Positions 38,703-48,225 of a DNA stretch of 64,000 bases are shown here, piece after piece. Numbering within the stretch: the stretch's first letter is position 1; every line of letters starts with the position of its first letter. Source of the DNA: Sutcliffiella cohnii (GTDB taxonomy: Bacteria > Bacillota > Bacilli > Bacillales > Bacillaceae_I); NCBI RefSeq assembly GCF_002250055.1, contig NZ_CP018866.1:2720501-2784500 (forward strand). Reading direction: 5' to 3'. The translations under genes and the position numbers were made by a program. The notes beneath the pieces are model-generated. The model saw nothing but the letters and a program-made list of their open reading frames with translations, had not been told where the DNA came from and searched no databases.

Positions 38703-38741
38703 AATAAATAAGAAGAGGTGGTTATATAATATCCACCTCTT
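38703..38741. terminator. Bidirectional terminator between ypzI and fni
   Basis: AAGAGGTGG (38713-38721) pairs with CCACCTCTT (38733-38741), 11-nt loop. T-rich on both sides (TTTTAAC on the plus strand, CTTATTTATTGG on the minus strand). The convergent genes ypzI and fni share it. Confidence 0.82.
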
Positions 38742-39788
38742 TTAACTACTATATTTTTTTGTTGAAATTCCTCGTTCATTTAACCAATGGTGTGTATTTC
38801 CTTTAATAACTATTTTACTTTTTTGGAGATCTGGAATCGTCTCTGCACCTAAGGCAACCATTATATATGTTAAGTCTTCATGTATTAATTTAATTTCATT
38901 CAAGAGTTGCTCTTCTCCATCATTCATCAAAACACTTAATAGAAACCCGGCCATACCTACAGCTGAAGCGCCGAGCGCAATACTTTTTGCAATATCCATC
39001 GCAGATTGAATTCCCCCAGAACTTATAATAGAAGTAGTAGGAGCTCCGTGCTTTACCTCTGCAATAGCTGCAGCAGTTGTAATACCCCAATCATTAAAGT
39101 AGGACATTGGATGTTGTCTTCTTTCATTTTCAATTTTTGAAAAATTAGTACCTCCAAACCCACTTACATCAATTATAGATACTCCTACTTCCTTTAAAAG
39201 AGTGGCCGCTTCTTTACTTATTCCGAATCCTGTTTCTTTTACAATAACAGGAACTTGTAACACTTTTACTATTTCTTCAATTCTTTTAATTGCATTGATG
39301 AAATTTCGATCACCTTCAGGCATCACTAGTTCCTGAATAACATTTAAATGAACTTGCAAAGCATTTGCTCCAACCATATCAACTGCACGTAATGCTTGTT
39401 CACTTGTTGCTTCACTACCTAAATTCGCAAAGATTATACCGTTACGATTTACTTCACGAACAACTTTATATGTATTCACTTCAGACTGATCTTTTATTGC
39501 CGACATTTGAGAACCTAACGCTATAGGCAAACCACATTCGTTAGCTACTGACGCTAACTGTTTATTAATAGCGTAAGTTTTATCGCCACCACCACCCGTC
39601 ATCGCATTAATAAACATAGGTGTTTTTACGTTCATAGTTCCAATATTAGTCTCTAAATTGATGTTTTTAACACTCGTATTCGGTAAACTTTGATGAACGA
39701 ACATAACATCTTCAAAGCCATGTTCTCTCATTTGACCAGTTACTAGTGCATGACGAATATGATCCGCTTTCCTTTCAGCTCTACTCAC
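38742..39788 (-). CDS. fni: Type 2 isopentenyl-diphosphate delta-isomerase
   Basis: FMN- and NADPH-dependent isomerase of isoprenoid precursors, unrelated to type 1 Idi. The 348 residues include [10 protein letters not shown] at the N-terminus, the FMN loop [14 protein letters not shown] near 63-76, [23 protein letters not shown] and SSGGIQ. The start is GTG at 39788 with AGGGGAGGGG upstream. Stands alone between ypfD and ypzI. Confidence 0.95.
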   Translation of the reverse strand: MSRAERKADHIRHALVTGQMREHGFEDVMFVHQSLPNTSVKNINLETNIGTMNVKTPMFINAMTGGGGDKTYAINKQLASVANECGLPIALGSQMSAIKDQSEVNTYKVVREVNRNGIIFANLGSEATSEQALRAVDMVGANALQVHLNVIQELVMPEGDRNFINAIKRIEEIVKVLQVPVIVKETGFGISKEAATLLKEVGVSIIDVSGFGGTNFSKIENERRQHPMSYFNDWGITTAAAIAEVKHGAPTTSIISSGGIQSAMDIAKSIALGASAVGMAGFLLSVLMNDGEEQLLNEIKLIHEDLTYIMVALGAETIPDLQKSKIVIKGNTHHWLNERGISTKKYSS

Positions 39789-39903
39789 AATACCCCTCCC
39801 CTAGTATATAAATTTCCACTCTTACAACTTTATTCACTGTTTATTAAACAATAGTTCTAGAACTAAACAAGTTAAATTGAGATTGATAGATATATATTAT
39901 GAA

Positions 39904-39941
39904 AAAGCTAAAAACGGGACAGTAAAAATCACTGCCCCGTT
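39904..39941 (-). terminator. Terminator after ypfD
   Basis: On the minus strand AACGGGGCAGU (39941-39931) pairs with ACUGUCCCGUU (39923-39913); the G-U pair is stable only in this orientation, where TTTTAGC follows. The opposite strand would have an A-C mismatch. Confidence 0.85.
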
Positions 39942-39946
39942 TATTT

Positions 39947-41089
39947 TTATTTTTTAAGTTTATTTAATTGGTCACCAATCATTTCGCTTAATTGGAAACC
40001 TGATGACTCTTCTGATGATTGATATTGTGAATAATCTTCCTCAACTGGAGGAGCTTCTAATTCACGAATACTTAAGGAAATTCGTTGTTCATCTGTATTA
40101 ATATCTAAAACTTTTACTTTTACTGTGTCACCTTCAGATAATACTTCATGCGGCGTACCAATATGTTTATTAGATATTTGAGAAATATGAACTAAACCTT
40201 CCACTCCAGGAAGTACTTCTACAAACGCACCAAATGAAACTAGACGTTTTACAACACCTTCCGTAATGGAGCCTTTTGATAATTCTTGGGCAACACGACT
40301 CCAAGGTCCTGGTAATGTTTCTTTAATGGAAAGTGAAATTCGCTCATTGTCCTTATCCACTGATAGAACTTTAACCGTTACTTTTTGACCTTCTGATACA
40401 ACATCGGATGTTTTCTCGACGTGATCATGTGATAGTTGAGAAATATGAACTAAACCATCCATTCCTCCTAAATCAACGAAAGCCCCAAAATCAGTAATAC
40501 GTTGAACTGTACCTTCTAACGTTTCACCAACTACGATAGAATTTAATAGTTCTGCTTTTTTATTTTTCTGTTCTTCCTCAACTACAGCACGATGAGATAA
40601 AATGACTCTATTTTTTTCTTTATCTAACTCTACAACTTTAAAAGTTAATGTTCTTCCGTTATATTCTGAAAAGTCTTCTACAAAGAAGTTTTCTACTAGT
40701 GATGCAGGAACAAATCCTCTAACACCAATATCAACTACAAGTCCACCTTTAACAACATCTTTTACTTCGGCTTCAAAAACTTCACCTGTTTCAAACTTTT
40801 GTTGTAAGTCAGCCCATGCTTTTTCAGAGTCTACAGCTTTTTTAGAAAGAACTAATAGTTCGTCTTCTACTTTCGTCACAACAAGTTGTAACTCATCACC
40901 TTCGTTTACAACATCTGATGCTTTTTCTACATGAAGGCTAGAAAGTTCACTAATCGGGATAATTCCATCTAATTTACTACCTTCTACACTTACTAAAACC
41001 TGTTTTTCCTCAACTTTTGTTACAACACCTGCAACTTTTTCTCCAACCTCTAAAGCTTTTACTTCTACTTGATTCATGTCTTCTGCCAT
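39947..41089 (-). CDS. ypfD: S1-domain RNA-binding protein (ribosomal S1 homologue)
   Basis: 380 residues with four S1 RNA-binding repeats, near 15-85, 102-168, 188-257 and 273-343. The last two are most typical (ITDFGAFVDLGGMDGLVHISQLS; VSFGAFVEVLPGVEGLVHISQIS, two separate runs). Shorter than the six-repeat S1 of Gram-negatives, as is normal in Bacillus, where it is not essential. The ATG at 41089 follows AAGGAGGGCATTGG. Confidence 0.92.
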   Translation of the reverse strand: MAEDMNQVEVKALEVGEKVAGVVTKVEEKQVLVSVEGSKLDGIIPISELSSLHVEKASDVVNEGDELQLVVTKVEDELLVLSKKAVDSEKAWADLQQKFETGEVFEAEVKDVVKGGLVVDIGVRGFVPASLVENFFVEDFSEYNGRTLTFKVVELDKEKNRVILSHRAVVEEEQKNKKAELLNSIVVGETLEGTVQRITDFGAFVDLGGMDGLVHISQLSHDHVEKTSDVVSEGQKVTVKVLSVDKDNERISLSIKETLPGPWSRVAQELSKGSITEGVVKRLVSFGAFVEVLPGVEGLVHISQISNKHIGTPHEVLSEGDTVKVKVLDINTDEQRISLSIRELEAPPVEEDYSQYQSSEESSGFQLSEMIGDQLNKLKK

Positions 41090-41309
41090 TCCAATGCCCT
41101 CCTTAATACACACTCCATGCTTTCATATGTATGTAATGATAACTTACCATTACAACGAATGTCATTTTAAAGTAAGTCTTTCTATATTACTTACTATAAC
41201 ATTTTTTTAAATGCATATTAATAAATGCTTCTGAATGTAACACATTCACAATATTAATGTTATTTTTTTACAAAAACATACTTTAAAAATTTTCTCTCTC
41301 TTCTACTAA

Positions 41310-41336
41310 ATTCTAATAAATTAACTATTTTGTCAA
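41310..41336 (-). promoter_or_regulatory. Candidate promoter of ypfD
   Basis: A perfect TTGACA (41336-41331) is followed after 15 bp by TAGAAT (41315-41310) on the minus strand; the spacing is short. The leader would exceed 200 nt and contains an inverted repeat GAATGT/ACATTC at 41233-41247. Confidence 0.4.
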
Positions 41337-41353
41337 GTGTTAAGGTTTGCTCT

Positions 41354-41941
41354 TTATAAATTTTTCTCTATAAGTTGACTAATTTCATTCATTATAAAAT
41401 CTGTAGTTTCTTCTGCAGAAACTTTATTTTTTCTCAACTCATCCATTTTTAACGGTTTTCCATAAAAGACTTTTATTTGTTTAAAAGGTTTGTATTCACC
41501 TACGATGGCACAAGGTACTACTGCCGCATCAGTTCGCAAAGCGAAAAAGCCTGCCCCAGCTAACCCTTTTCCTAATTTTCCTGTTTTACTGCGTGTACCT
41601 TCAGGAAAAAGACCAAGTACTTCCCCGTCTTTTAGTACTTTTAAGCCTGTCCGTAACGCTTCCCGATCACTCATCCCGCGTTTAACAGGAAATGCATTTA
41701 AATTTTTAATAACTTTACCGAATACCGGTACTCGAAAAATTTCTTCTTTTGCCATAAATCTTATTGGCCTTGGGCAAGATATTCCAACTATTGGAGGATC
41801 AAAATTATGTATGTGGTTTGAGCAAATTAGAACTCCACCTTCTTTTGGAATGTTTTCTTTCCCAACAACTTTTACCCGATATAATGGAGTAAAAACAGTT
41901 GCTACTAAACCTCTAGCAAATGAATAAAAAGCTGTTCCCAT
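41354..41941 (-). CDS. plsC: 1-acyl-sn-glycerol-3-phosphate acyltransferase
   Basis: Membrane-bound acyltransferase making phosphatidic acid. The 195 residues contain the catalytic SNHIHNFD (H-x4-D) near 41-48 and the glycerophosphate-binding FPEGTRSKTG near 111-120. The ATG at 41941 follows the cmk stop by 1 bp, with AGAAAGGGCG upstream. The cmk-plsC pairing is common in Bacillaceae. Confidence 0.9.
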   Translation of the reverse strand: MGTAFYSFARGLVATVFTPLYRVKVVGKENIPKEGGVLICSNHIHNFDPPIVGISCPRPIRFMAKEEIFRVPVFGKVIKNLNAFPVKRGMSDREALRTGLKVLKDGEVLGLFPEGTRSKTGKLGKGLAGAGFFALRTDAAVVPCAIVGEYKPFKQIKVFYGKPLKMDELRKNKVSAEETTDFIMNEISQLIEKNL

Positions 41942-41942
41942 A

Positions 41943-42623
41943 TTAAAGCGCCCTTTCTGTAACAAGATTCATTATTTTTTCAACCACTTCCACAATTGTT
42001 AAAGAGGTTGTATCAATTTCAATTGCATCTTCAGCTTTTTTTAGTGGTGCTATTTCTCTTTCAGAGTCTAGTTTATCTCTTTTCGCAATCTCTTCTTTTA
42101 AATTCTCCAAATTAGAGTCAAAACCCTTTTTTATATTTTCATTATGTCTTCTAATTGCTCGCTCTTCTACAGACGCTAGTAAGAAGACTTTTACTTCGGC
42201 ATTCGGTAAAACGTGGGTACCAATATCTCTGCCATCCATCACTACTCCTCCGTTAGCCGCCATACTCTGTTGACGAGCTACCATGGCTTCCCGGACGTTT
42301 TTATGCTTTGCAACGATTGAAACAGAATTTGTAACTTCATGTGTACGTATTGGTTCTGTAATATCTTCATCATTTATAAACACATGTTGTGTGTTATCTT
42401 CAGCTAATCTTAAGTCAACCTTCACTGTTTTTAGTACATCTTCAAGCGCTGAATGAGAATTCAGCTCTACCCCTCTACGTATTGCTTCAAATGTTATAGC
42501 GCGATACATTGCCCCTGTATCAATGTAAATATACCCAAGCCTATCTGCAACAATTTTTGCAACTGTACTTTTACCTGCTGCTGCTGGACCATCAATGGCA
42601 ATCGATATTGTTTTCTTCATCAT
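41943..42623 (-). CDS. cmk: Cytidylate kinase
   Basis: Phosphorylates CMP and dCMP. The 226 residues begin with the P-loop [16 protein letters not shown] (about 7-22), then [24 protein letters not shown] near 124-137 and the lid region with [10 protein letters not shown]. The ATG at 42623 (or the next codon, 42620) follows AGGAGGTATAA. In an operon with plsC. Confidence 0.96.
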   Translation of the reverse strand: MMKKTISIAIDGPAAAGKSTVAKIVADRLGYIYIDTGAMYRAITFEAIRRGVELNSHSALEDVLKTVKVDLRLAEDNTQHVFINDEDITEPIRTHEVTNSVSIVAKHKNVREAMVARQQSMAANGGVVMDGRDIGTHVLPNAEVKVFLLASVEERAIRRHNENIKKGFDSNLENLKEEIAKRDKLDSEREIAPLKKAEDAIEIDTTSLTIVEVVEKIMNLVTERAL

Positions 42624-42674
42624 TTATACCTCCTGAGTTGAACATCATTAGTATGTAAAATTTAATATTAAAAG

Positions 42675-42703
42675 ACATGCGAAAAGGCAGGTTTCCCTGC
42701 CTT
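42675..42703 (-). terminator. Terminator after ypfB
   Basis: AAGGCAGG (42684-42691) pairs with CCTGCCTT (42696-42703) around a 4-nt loop. On the minus strand it is followed by TTTTCGC. It ends the ypfA-ypfB transcript before cmk. Confidence 0.75.
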
Positions 42704-42708
42704 AAAAG

Positions 42709-42906
42709 TCATTTTAACATAATTAAGTCCATTTGGTCGAATGTTTCTAATGCCTCCATTAACTCATTGTTATATACACCTTCATACTGTACAACCTTCG
42801 TCATATATGGAGCTACATCTGTATATAAAATAAATGCTTGAGATATGATTAAAAATAAAAATTGAATAATAGCAAGTTTAATAAAAATGGACTCTACCTT
42901 TTCCAA
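42709..42906 (-). CDS. ypfB: Small membrane protein YpfB
   Basis: 65-residue protein with one membrane helix (IKLAIIQFLFLIISQAFIL) and a short extracellular tail with VVQYEGV. It is recognised as the YpfB family by size, motif and position between cmk and ypfA. No function known. The TTG at 42906 is chosen because GAGGGG lies 8 nt upstream; the GTG at 42915 abuts that site. Confidence 0.75.
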   Translation of the reverse strand: MEKVESIFIKLAIIQFLFLIISQAFILYTDVAPYMTKVVQYEGVYNNELMEALETFDQMDLIMLK

Positions 42907-42956
42907 TTTTTTCACCCCTCTACAATGGTAGTATGAGTGAAAATGGAAAAAATATT

Positions 42957-43622
42957 CTAATAAAGTGATTTTCTTTTACTATTAATTTGTTGTTCAAAGC
43001 AATACTTAATTATAATATCTCTATCAGACTCTTTCATATTTAAAAATTGAATAGAAGCTCTTTTCCTTTTCTCATCAACACCATCAAACACTCTTATTAC
43101 AGTTCCTTCTATTTTTAAATGAATGATTTCTCCAGAATTCATCGTAAAGGTAAACCATATTGTAATGTTGGAATCTCCTAGTAACTTTTTCCCAAGAGGA
43201 ATATTAATTGAGCAGCCCCCGGCACTTATATCATGTGTTGTAGCTACAAACGGTGCTAATTGCTGTGGATGTATCGCTACATCTACACTATTCTCAATTC
43301 TAACATATTCTCGACGTTGAATTTTTTTAAATATTTGAACTTCAGGGCGCGTTATTTTAATTAATGGAATATTTTGTTTCACTCTACCTACAACAGTGGA
43401 TGGAAATTCATAAACGTTTCCATCTTCCGCAACATAGGAAACTTCCATTTTTGTTCCGTTCAGTAAAAAAGCTGTTATTCCAGTTTTCATATGTATAGGG
43501 TAATCTACAAGAAGTTCTTCCGCTTTAACTATTTGAATTTTGCATCTATGTTCATCTATTTCCCTATCTTTTTTAACAGTTAAAGTTAGCACCATTCCCT
43601 CTTTAAACATTAAGATCATCAT
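42957..43622 (-). CDS. ypfA: PilZ-domain c-di-GMP receptor YpfA (MotI/DgrA)
   Basis: Flagellar brake family protein: when bound to c-di-GMP, the B. subtilis protein stops the flagellar motor by contacting MotA. The 221 residues have an N-terminal YcgR-like beta domain and a C-terminal PilZ domain with the ligand motif RREYVRI near 104-110 and DISAGGCSI near 131-139. Both halves of the c-di-GMP site are present. Starts at 43622, 43619 or 43610 are possible. Confidence 0.88.
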   Translation of the reverse strand: MMILMFKEGMVLTLTVKKDREIDEHRCKIQIVKAEELLVDYPIHMKTGITAFLLNGTKMEVSYVAEDGNVYEFPSTVVGRVKQNIPLIKITRPEVQIFKKIQRREYVRIENSVDVAIHPQQLAPFVATTHDISAGGCSINIPLGKKLLGDSNITIWFTFTMNSGEIIHLKIEGTVIRVFDGVDEKRKRASIQFLNMKESDRDIIIKYCFEQQINSKRKSLY

Positions 43623-43817
43623 TCCTTCCCAGTAAACAGAGCAACCTCATTATATAGTTCGTTTTTCCTATAATTATAATTAAACACGCATATACCAAAT
43701 TATGCAAGTAGTATAATCAACAATAAGTAGCAGTTAGAATAACAGATACATGTATACCTCTGTACAAAAAATAGCATCTCTCCATTGTTAAAAAAATTTC
43801 TATCTTGATAAGAGTCG

Positions 43818-43850
43818 AAAAAATATAAAAGGGAGGCTAGTAGGCCCCCC
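43818..43850 (-). terminator. Terminator of sleB-ypeB
   Basis: On the minus strand GGGGGGC (43850-43844) pairs with GCCUCCC (43837-43831) with one G-U pair. TTTTATATTTTTT follows. Confidence 0.82.
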
Positions 43851-43857
43851 CAACAGT

Positions 43858-45198
43858 TTACATATCGTATGCTTGTTCAGCATTTTTCATTTTTACAACA
43901 CTTTCTTCTCTTCCATTATCAGCATTAATAAAAATTTGATACGTGTCATTATTAATCGTTCCATAAAATTCATAGCAAAGTACTTCTTCGCCTAAATCAC
44001 TAGTTATGATCGCCAGACCATCTTCCATAATATTAACTCTTTCGTTTATTTGTTGTCTTGCTTCTTCCTTGCTGATACTCGCATCTGGAATATCTCTTGT
44101 ACGATGTGACATTAAATAGTCCTTAGCTGAAAATCCAACAATACTTCCATCATCTAAACTTACTTTCATACGAATAGCATCTGGATAAATTTTTACTCCT
44201 TCTACTTCGTTTACGAAAGTAAATGCTCCAGTATTATCATATTCTGCACTTTCATAGAGTGTAAATCCATTAAAATCGTGCTCTTCTAAAAACTGTTCCG
44301 CTTTATCTGAAGCTTCTTTTAAACTAATATTTGCCGACGGAATTTCCCTATTTTGAATAACGTATATAGGATATCCGCCTTTTTTCGTTATATCAATGTA
44401 CGTATCCTTTTCTGTCTCATCAATGATGGTTAAACTATAAAATCCGACATTAGATCCTTCACCATTCTCTGTTACTTTTATTTGTTCATTCCCATTTAAA
44501 CTTAGAAACTCTCTTGCTACTTCCTTTGCTTCTTCTTCCGTTATCGTTTCTCCTTCTAGGTACTGATAACTATCTTCTGTTTGCTTCATAGAAGTAAAGG
44601 TAGGTCCAAATTCCGCTTCTTCATAACTTGAAACATTTTGTTCTACTGTTTTAAAACCATTAATAATAGTATTGTCATGCGGTTGATTTTGTGCAGATAA
44701 CGCGAGCTCTACGTCCATCCAGCGCAAATTGTTGTTGATAACCATATTTTGCACTTTACGGAGCTCCGACTGTATTTCAGCTGCTCTCGTATATAGTTTT
44801 TCTAAAGTATCATATTCGTCACTTGATAAAGGACTATCATTTAAATCTCTAACGGCTACCTCATAACTATAATCACCAATTTGATGAAGAAATTCTTCTG
44901 TTTTATTAAAAGGTAATAACGCTAACGGTAATTGACCTACATCATTTTGCGCTTCAGAACTTATTCTCCACACTTCTGCTAAAGAAGGAGATAATTGATC
45001 TCGAGAACTCATAGCTAACGTTGTGCCAATTTTATCGTGTAATAAATCGACATGGTACACTAAATCATGGAAAGCTCTTTGATAGTTATTCTCTGCGTTA
45101 ATTAATACAGCATTTTTATCTTGATGCTCTTGATAACCCCAATATCCAGTACCAACTACTGCAATAGCCAATACAGCTATTATTACTAGTCGTAACAT
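43858..45198 (-). CDS. ypeB: Germination protein YpeB
   Basis: Spore inner-membrane protein required for SleB localisation and stability. The 446 residues have an N-terminal signal anchor (VIIAVLAIAVVGTGYWGY), an extracytoplasmic helical domain with LLHDKIGTTLAMSS, and C-terminal PepSY-type repeats (for example TEEEAKEVAREFL and SKEEARQQINERV). The ATG at 45198 follows GGGTGGTGTC. Bicistronic with sleB, 16 bp apart, as in other Bacillus. Confidence 0.95.
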   Translation of the reverse strand: MLRLVIIAVLAIAVVGTGYWGYQEHQDKNAVLINAENNYQRAFHDLVYHVDLLHDKIGTTLAMSSRDQLSPSLAEVWRISSEAQNDVGQLPLALLPFNKTEEFLHQIGDYSYEVAVRDLNDSPLSSDEYDTLEKLYTRAAEIQSELRKVQNMVINNNLRWMDVELALSAQNQPHDNTIINGFKTVEQNVSSYEEAEFGPTFTSMKQTEDSYQYLEGETITEEEAKEVAREFLSLNGNEQIKVTENGEGSNVGFYSLTIIDETEKDTYIDITKKGGYPIYVIQNREIPSANISLKEASDKAEQFLEEHDFNGFTLYESAEYDNTGAFTFVNEVEGVKIYPDAIRMKVSLDDGSIVGFSAKDYLMSHRTRDIPDASISKEEARQQINERVNIMEDGLAIITSDLGEEVLCYEFYGTINNDTYQIFINADNGREESVVKMKNAEQAYDM

Positions 45199-45214
45199 TT
45201 AGACACCACCCTCT

Positions 45215-46228
45215 TTAGTTACAGAAAACATGTTTTCCGATTCTCTTAATTTGCGGACGTCCCCAAATCCAACCACTTGTAGCTGTATCTGGGTTAAAAT
45301 AATACGTTGCTCCTTCAGAAGGGTCCATACCATTTATCGCATCAAGCACTGCTCTTCTGGCTGTTTCGTTAGGTGTTAACCAAATTTGTCCATCTGCAAC
45401 TGCTGTAAAAGCTAATGGTTCAAAAATAACACCAGATACTGTATTAGGAAATGTTGGACTGTTAAGTCGGTTTAAAATAACTGCCGCAACAGCTATTTGT
45501 CCTTCATAAGGCTCTCCTCTTGCTTCACCATATACTGCATTTGCCATTAATTGAATATCATTTTCGGAAAAACCGCCTGGCATGTTAGTAGCCATTGGAG
45601 TTTCTTCTGTTGGTGTTTCAGGTTCTTGCTCTTGTTCAGGTTGTTGCTGTTGCTGCTGTTGTTGCTGTTGTTGCTCTTGCTGTTGTTGCTGTTGTTGCTG
45701 TTGTTGCTGTTGTTGCTGTTGTTGCTCTTGCTGTTGTTGTTGCTGTCCTTCCGGTGCTTGTTCTTGTGTAGTTTGTGGCTTATCTTTTTGCCACTGTGCT
45801 TGGGCGCTTCTTTTAGCTTGTTCAATTTCTTCTGCTGTCGGATCTACTTGTTTATCTAAAGCCATTCCTCCGTAGTGTGTAAACCTTTTACCGGTACGTA
45901 ATTGTTCATGTACCCAATCTTTATGATACTTTGTAGCACGAGTGAGCATTTCCTTTGTTTTCGGCCCTACTAAACCATCTACATCATCTAAACCAAATTC
46001 TTGTTGAAAGTTTTTAACTGACCAATACGTTGACCACCCATAAACTCCATCAATTGTTCCGTGATAAAAGCCGTTATATTGAAGACGAGCTTGTAATTCG
46101 ATTACATCGTCTCCTCTCGCTCCCCTCTGAATGATTTGTTCAGAAAACGCTTCAACCTCACTAGCGTTAAACGAAATGAAACTTAAACCGAAAAGGAACA
46201 GGCATGAAAATATTGCTATACGTTTCAC
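45215..46228 (-). CDS. sleB: Spore cortex-lytic enzyme SleB with polyglutamine linker
   Basis: Lytic transglycosylase that degrades cortex peptidoglycan in germination. It has a signal peptide, an N-terminal peptidoglycan-binding domain (RGDDVIELQARLQYNGFY), a linker, and the C-terminal catalytic domain (MANAVYGEARGEPYEGQIA and AVAAVILNR) ending HVFCN. The linker contains 33 glutamines in 35 residues, far longer than the linker of B. subtilis SleB. The GTG at 46228 has GGAGG at 8 nt; the ATG at 46234 is only 2 nt away from it. 337 residues. Confidence 0.93.
   Translation of the reverse strand: MKRIAIFSCLFLFGLSFISFNASEVEAFSEQIIQRGARGDDVIELQARLQYNGFYHGTIDGVYGWSTYWSVKNFQQEFGLDDVDGLVGPKTKEMLTRATKYHKDWVHEQLRTGKRFTHYGGMALDKQVDPTAEEIEQAKRSAQAQWQKDKPQTTQEQAPEGQQQQQQEQQQQQQQQQQQQQQQQEQQQQQQQQQQQPEQEQEPETPTEETPMATNMPGGFSENDIQLMANAVYGEARGEPYEGQIAVAAVILNRLNSPTFPNTVSGVIFEPLAFTAVADGQIWLTPNETARRAVLDAINGMDPSEGATYYFNPDTATSGWIWGRPQIKRIGKHVFCN
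45641..45745 (-). repeat. CAA/CAG trinucleotide tract in sleB
   Basis: 105 bp coding Gln6-Glu-Gln16-Glu-Gln11. The codons mostly follow a 9-bp CAA-CAG-CAA unit, a structure prone to length change by slippage. The opposite strand gives false leucine- or cysteine-rich frames. Confidence 0.95.
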
Positions 46229-46424
46229 TTTCATTTCCTCCTTTTTCTTCTATAAACAATAAGTTAAAAGTATTTTTTGTAGAAGTTGGTATTTTATACA
46301 TTGATGTACAGTTTTTATAAATTATCCTTTTTTTGAAATTGCTTGAAACATAGTAAAAGTATTAGTGTCTATTTGTTTAAATGGCATTTTATATGGTTTA
46401 CTTTTATGTTTATAAAAAAGGACA

Positions 46425-46455
46425 AAATAAAAACACTTCTTGTTAATAGAAGTGT
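46425..46455 (-). terminator. Terminator after prsW
   Basis: ACACTTCT (46433-46440) pairs with AGAAGTGT (46448-46455), 7-nt loop. On the minus strand it is followed by TTTTATTTTGTCC. Overlaps the prsW stop. Confidence 0.85.
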
Positions 46456-47108
46456 CAAATAGTATAACTTTTTCTTGCAACTCTTACTTTTTTAAGCCCA
46501 AGCCACCATAAAAATATCATAAATGGTAGCATGTAAAAACCCCACTGCTTCCCTGACATTAATATATAATCATAAAGACCATGTAGTACGATTGGAATAA
46601 ACAAAGCAAGAGCAAGATAAACGATGGTTCTTTTCTTTTCTATCGCGAATTTTGCACAACCTAAGTAATACCCCATAATAATCCCAAATAGTGCATGACT
46701 TGATACCGGTAGAAGCGCTCGACCTAAAGCAAATTCAATACCATTTGCTAATAAATATAGAATATTTTCTGCAGTTGCAAACCCAAGGGATAATGCCATA
46801 CCATATATTATACCGTCATAATGTTCGTCAAAATGGATGTGATGATAAATGATGTAAATAATAAAGAACCACTTAAAAAATTCTTCTAACATTGCTGTTA
46901 CGAAAAAGGCTTGTATTATCGAGGATGTGATTTCTATTTCGATGGAAATAACATATTGGATGAACATAAGTGGAAAAACTAAAATTGCCCCAACGAAGAA
47001 AAGTTTAATAACATTACTTATAGGTTCCGTTTGAAATCGGTCTTTTAAATAAAAATATGTTAATAAGGCTATCCCTGGAGCAAAACCAGCCGAAATGATT
47101 GCGATCAT
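46455..47108 (-). CDS. prsW: Intramembrane protease PrsW
   Basis: Membrane metalloprotease family that in B. subtilis makes the first cut in anti-sigma factor RsiW to activate sigma-W. The 217 residues have about six membrane helices; the family motifs are EEFFKWF near 71-77, HFDEHYDGIIYGMALSLGFA, a histidine in SSHALFG near 137-143 and LHGLYDYI. Located next to sleB as in B. subtilis (ypdC). The ATG at 47108 has a weak site (GAGGCAG). Confidence 0.9.
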   Translation of the reverse strand: MIAIISAGFAPGIALLTYFYLKDRFQTEPISNVIKLFFVGAILVFPLMFIQYVISIEIEITSSIIQAFFVTAMLEEFFKWFFIIYIIYHHIHFDEHYDGIIYGMALSLGFATAENILYLLANGIEFALGRALLPVSSHALFGIIMGYYLGCAKFAIEKKRTIVYLALALFIPIVLHGLYDYILMSGKQWGFYMLPFMIFLWWLGLKKVRVARKSYTI

Positions 47109-47217
47109 ATAACTGCCTCATTTTTATCTATTTTTTTTAATCGTAACATGTTATTGTATGTATGAAAACAGTTAAAAATTCTTTTTTAAAAAAATATTAT
47201 GACATAAGGTGAGTTCA

Positions 47218-48186
47218 ATGCAGAAGAAAATATTATTAATACACACTGGTGGAACAATTTCAATGCAAGAGGACGAAATAACTGGTACAGTGACACCTAC
47301 TTCAACAAAACCTTTATTAGCATTTCCAGTTATCCAAGATGAAAATATAACAATTAAAGAGAGTGAATTATTTCATTTGCCTTCACCACATATTACACCT
47401 TCGCATATGCTACAACTCTCAAAGTACATAGACGAGCAAGTTCAGGAAGAGCAAATTGATGGGGTTGTTATTACGCACGGAACGGATACGCTAGAAGAAA
47501 CAGCTTTTTTTCTTGATTTAACAGTAAAATCGGACATACCTATTGTATTAACTGGAGCTATGAGGTCCAGTAACGAGATTGGCTCTGATGGTCCATATAA
47601 TTTACTTTCATCTATTAGAGTTGCATCCTCTGCTGAAGCAAAAGGGATGGGAGTTTTAGTTGTATTAAATGATGAAATTCATACTGCTAAAAATGCTACG
47701 AAAACCCATACAAGTAATATCGCTACTTTTCAAAGTCCTCAGTATGGTCCCGTTGGTATTGTAACGAAAAGAGGAATCGCTTTTCATCATCGACCAATTA
47801 GAAGTGATAAATACGAAATCGATTCTGTAAATAAAAACGTTACTTTGTTAAAAGCATATTCAGGTATGGACTCATCCGTTTTTAATGCCTTTAAGAACGT
47901 TGATGGTTTAGTAATCGAAGCACTAGGACAAGGTAACATGCCACCAGCCACATTGGAAGGTATTAAAGAATTGTTAAAAGAAAAGATACCAATCGTATTA
48001 GTCTCAAGATGTTTTAACGGCATTGTTCAAGATACGTACGGATATGATGGAGGCGGAAAGCAGTTAAAAGAACTTGGAGTCATATTCTCTAACGGACTAA
48101 ATGGCCAAAAAGCACGTTTAAAATTATTAGTTGCCCTACAAACTACGAACGAACCAGTATATTTACAAGAATCATTTTTAAAATAA
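47218..48186 (+). CDS. ansA: L-asparaginase
   Basis: Hydrolyses asparagine to aspartate and ammonia. The 322 residues show both threonine signatures, IHTGGTISM near 7-15 and VITHGTDTLEETAFFL near 81-96, and the lysine-containing TGAMRSSNEIGSDG. No signal peptide, so cytoplasmic (type I-like). The ATG at 47218 is chosen with AAGGTGAG 4 nt upstream; a GTG at 47209 overlaps the site. Monocistronic on the plus strand. Confidence 0.88.
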   Translation: MQKKILLIHTGGTISMQEDEITGTVTPTSTKPLLAFPVIQDENITIKESELFHLPSPHITPSHMLQLSKYIDEQVQEEQIDGVVITHGTDTLEETAFFLDLTVKSDIPIVLTGAMRSSNEIGSDGPYNLLSSIRVASSAEAKGMGVLVVLNDEIHTAKNATKTHTSNIATFQSPQYGPVGIVTKRGIAFHHRPIRSDKYEIDSVNKNVTLLKAYSGMDSSVFNAFKNVDGLVIEALGQGNMPPATLEGIKELLKEKIPIVLVSRCFNGIVQDTYGYDGGGKQLKELGVIFSNGLNGQKARLKLLVALQTTNEPVYLQESFLK

Positions 48187-48199
48187 GTATTAACTTAAA

Positions 48200-48223
48200 A
48201 AGGGAACAGTTAACTGTTCCCTT
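48200..48223. terminator. Bidirectional terminator between ansA and ypdA
   Basis: AAGGGAACAGTTAACTGTTCCCTT (given as two 12-bp half sites) is a perfect palindrome. T follows on the minus strand (TTTTTAAG), so it suits ypdA best, and it also closes the convergent ansA. Confidence 0.82.
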
Positions 48224-48225
48224 GT

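Noticed and set aside
40602..40934. Plus-strand 110-codon frame opposite ypfD
   Set aside because: Shadow of the strongly conserved S1-repeat gene on the other strand.
41490..41927. Plus-strand 145-codon frame opposite plsC
   Set aside because: Shadow frame; the minus-strand gene has catalytic motifs and a ribosome binding site.
45551..45875. Plus-strand leucine-rich and cysteine-rich frames opposite sleB
   Set aside because: They are the complement of the CAA/CAG tract that codes polyglutamine in sleB; no ribosome binding site and no domain.
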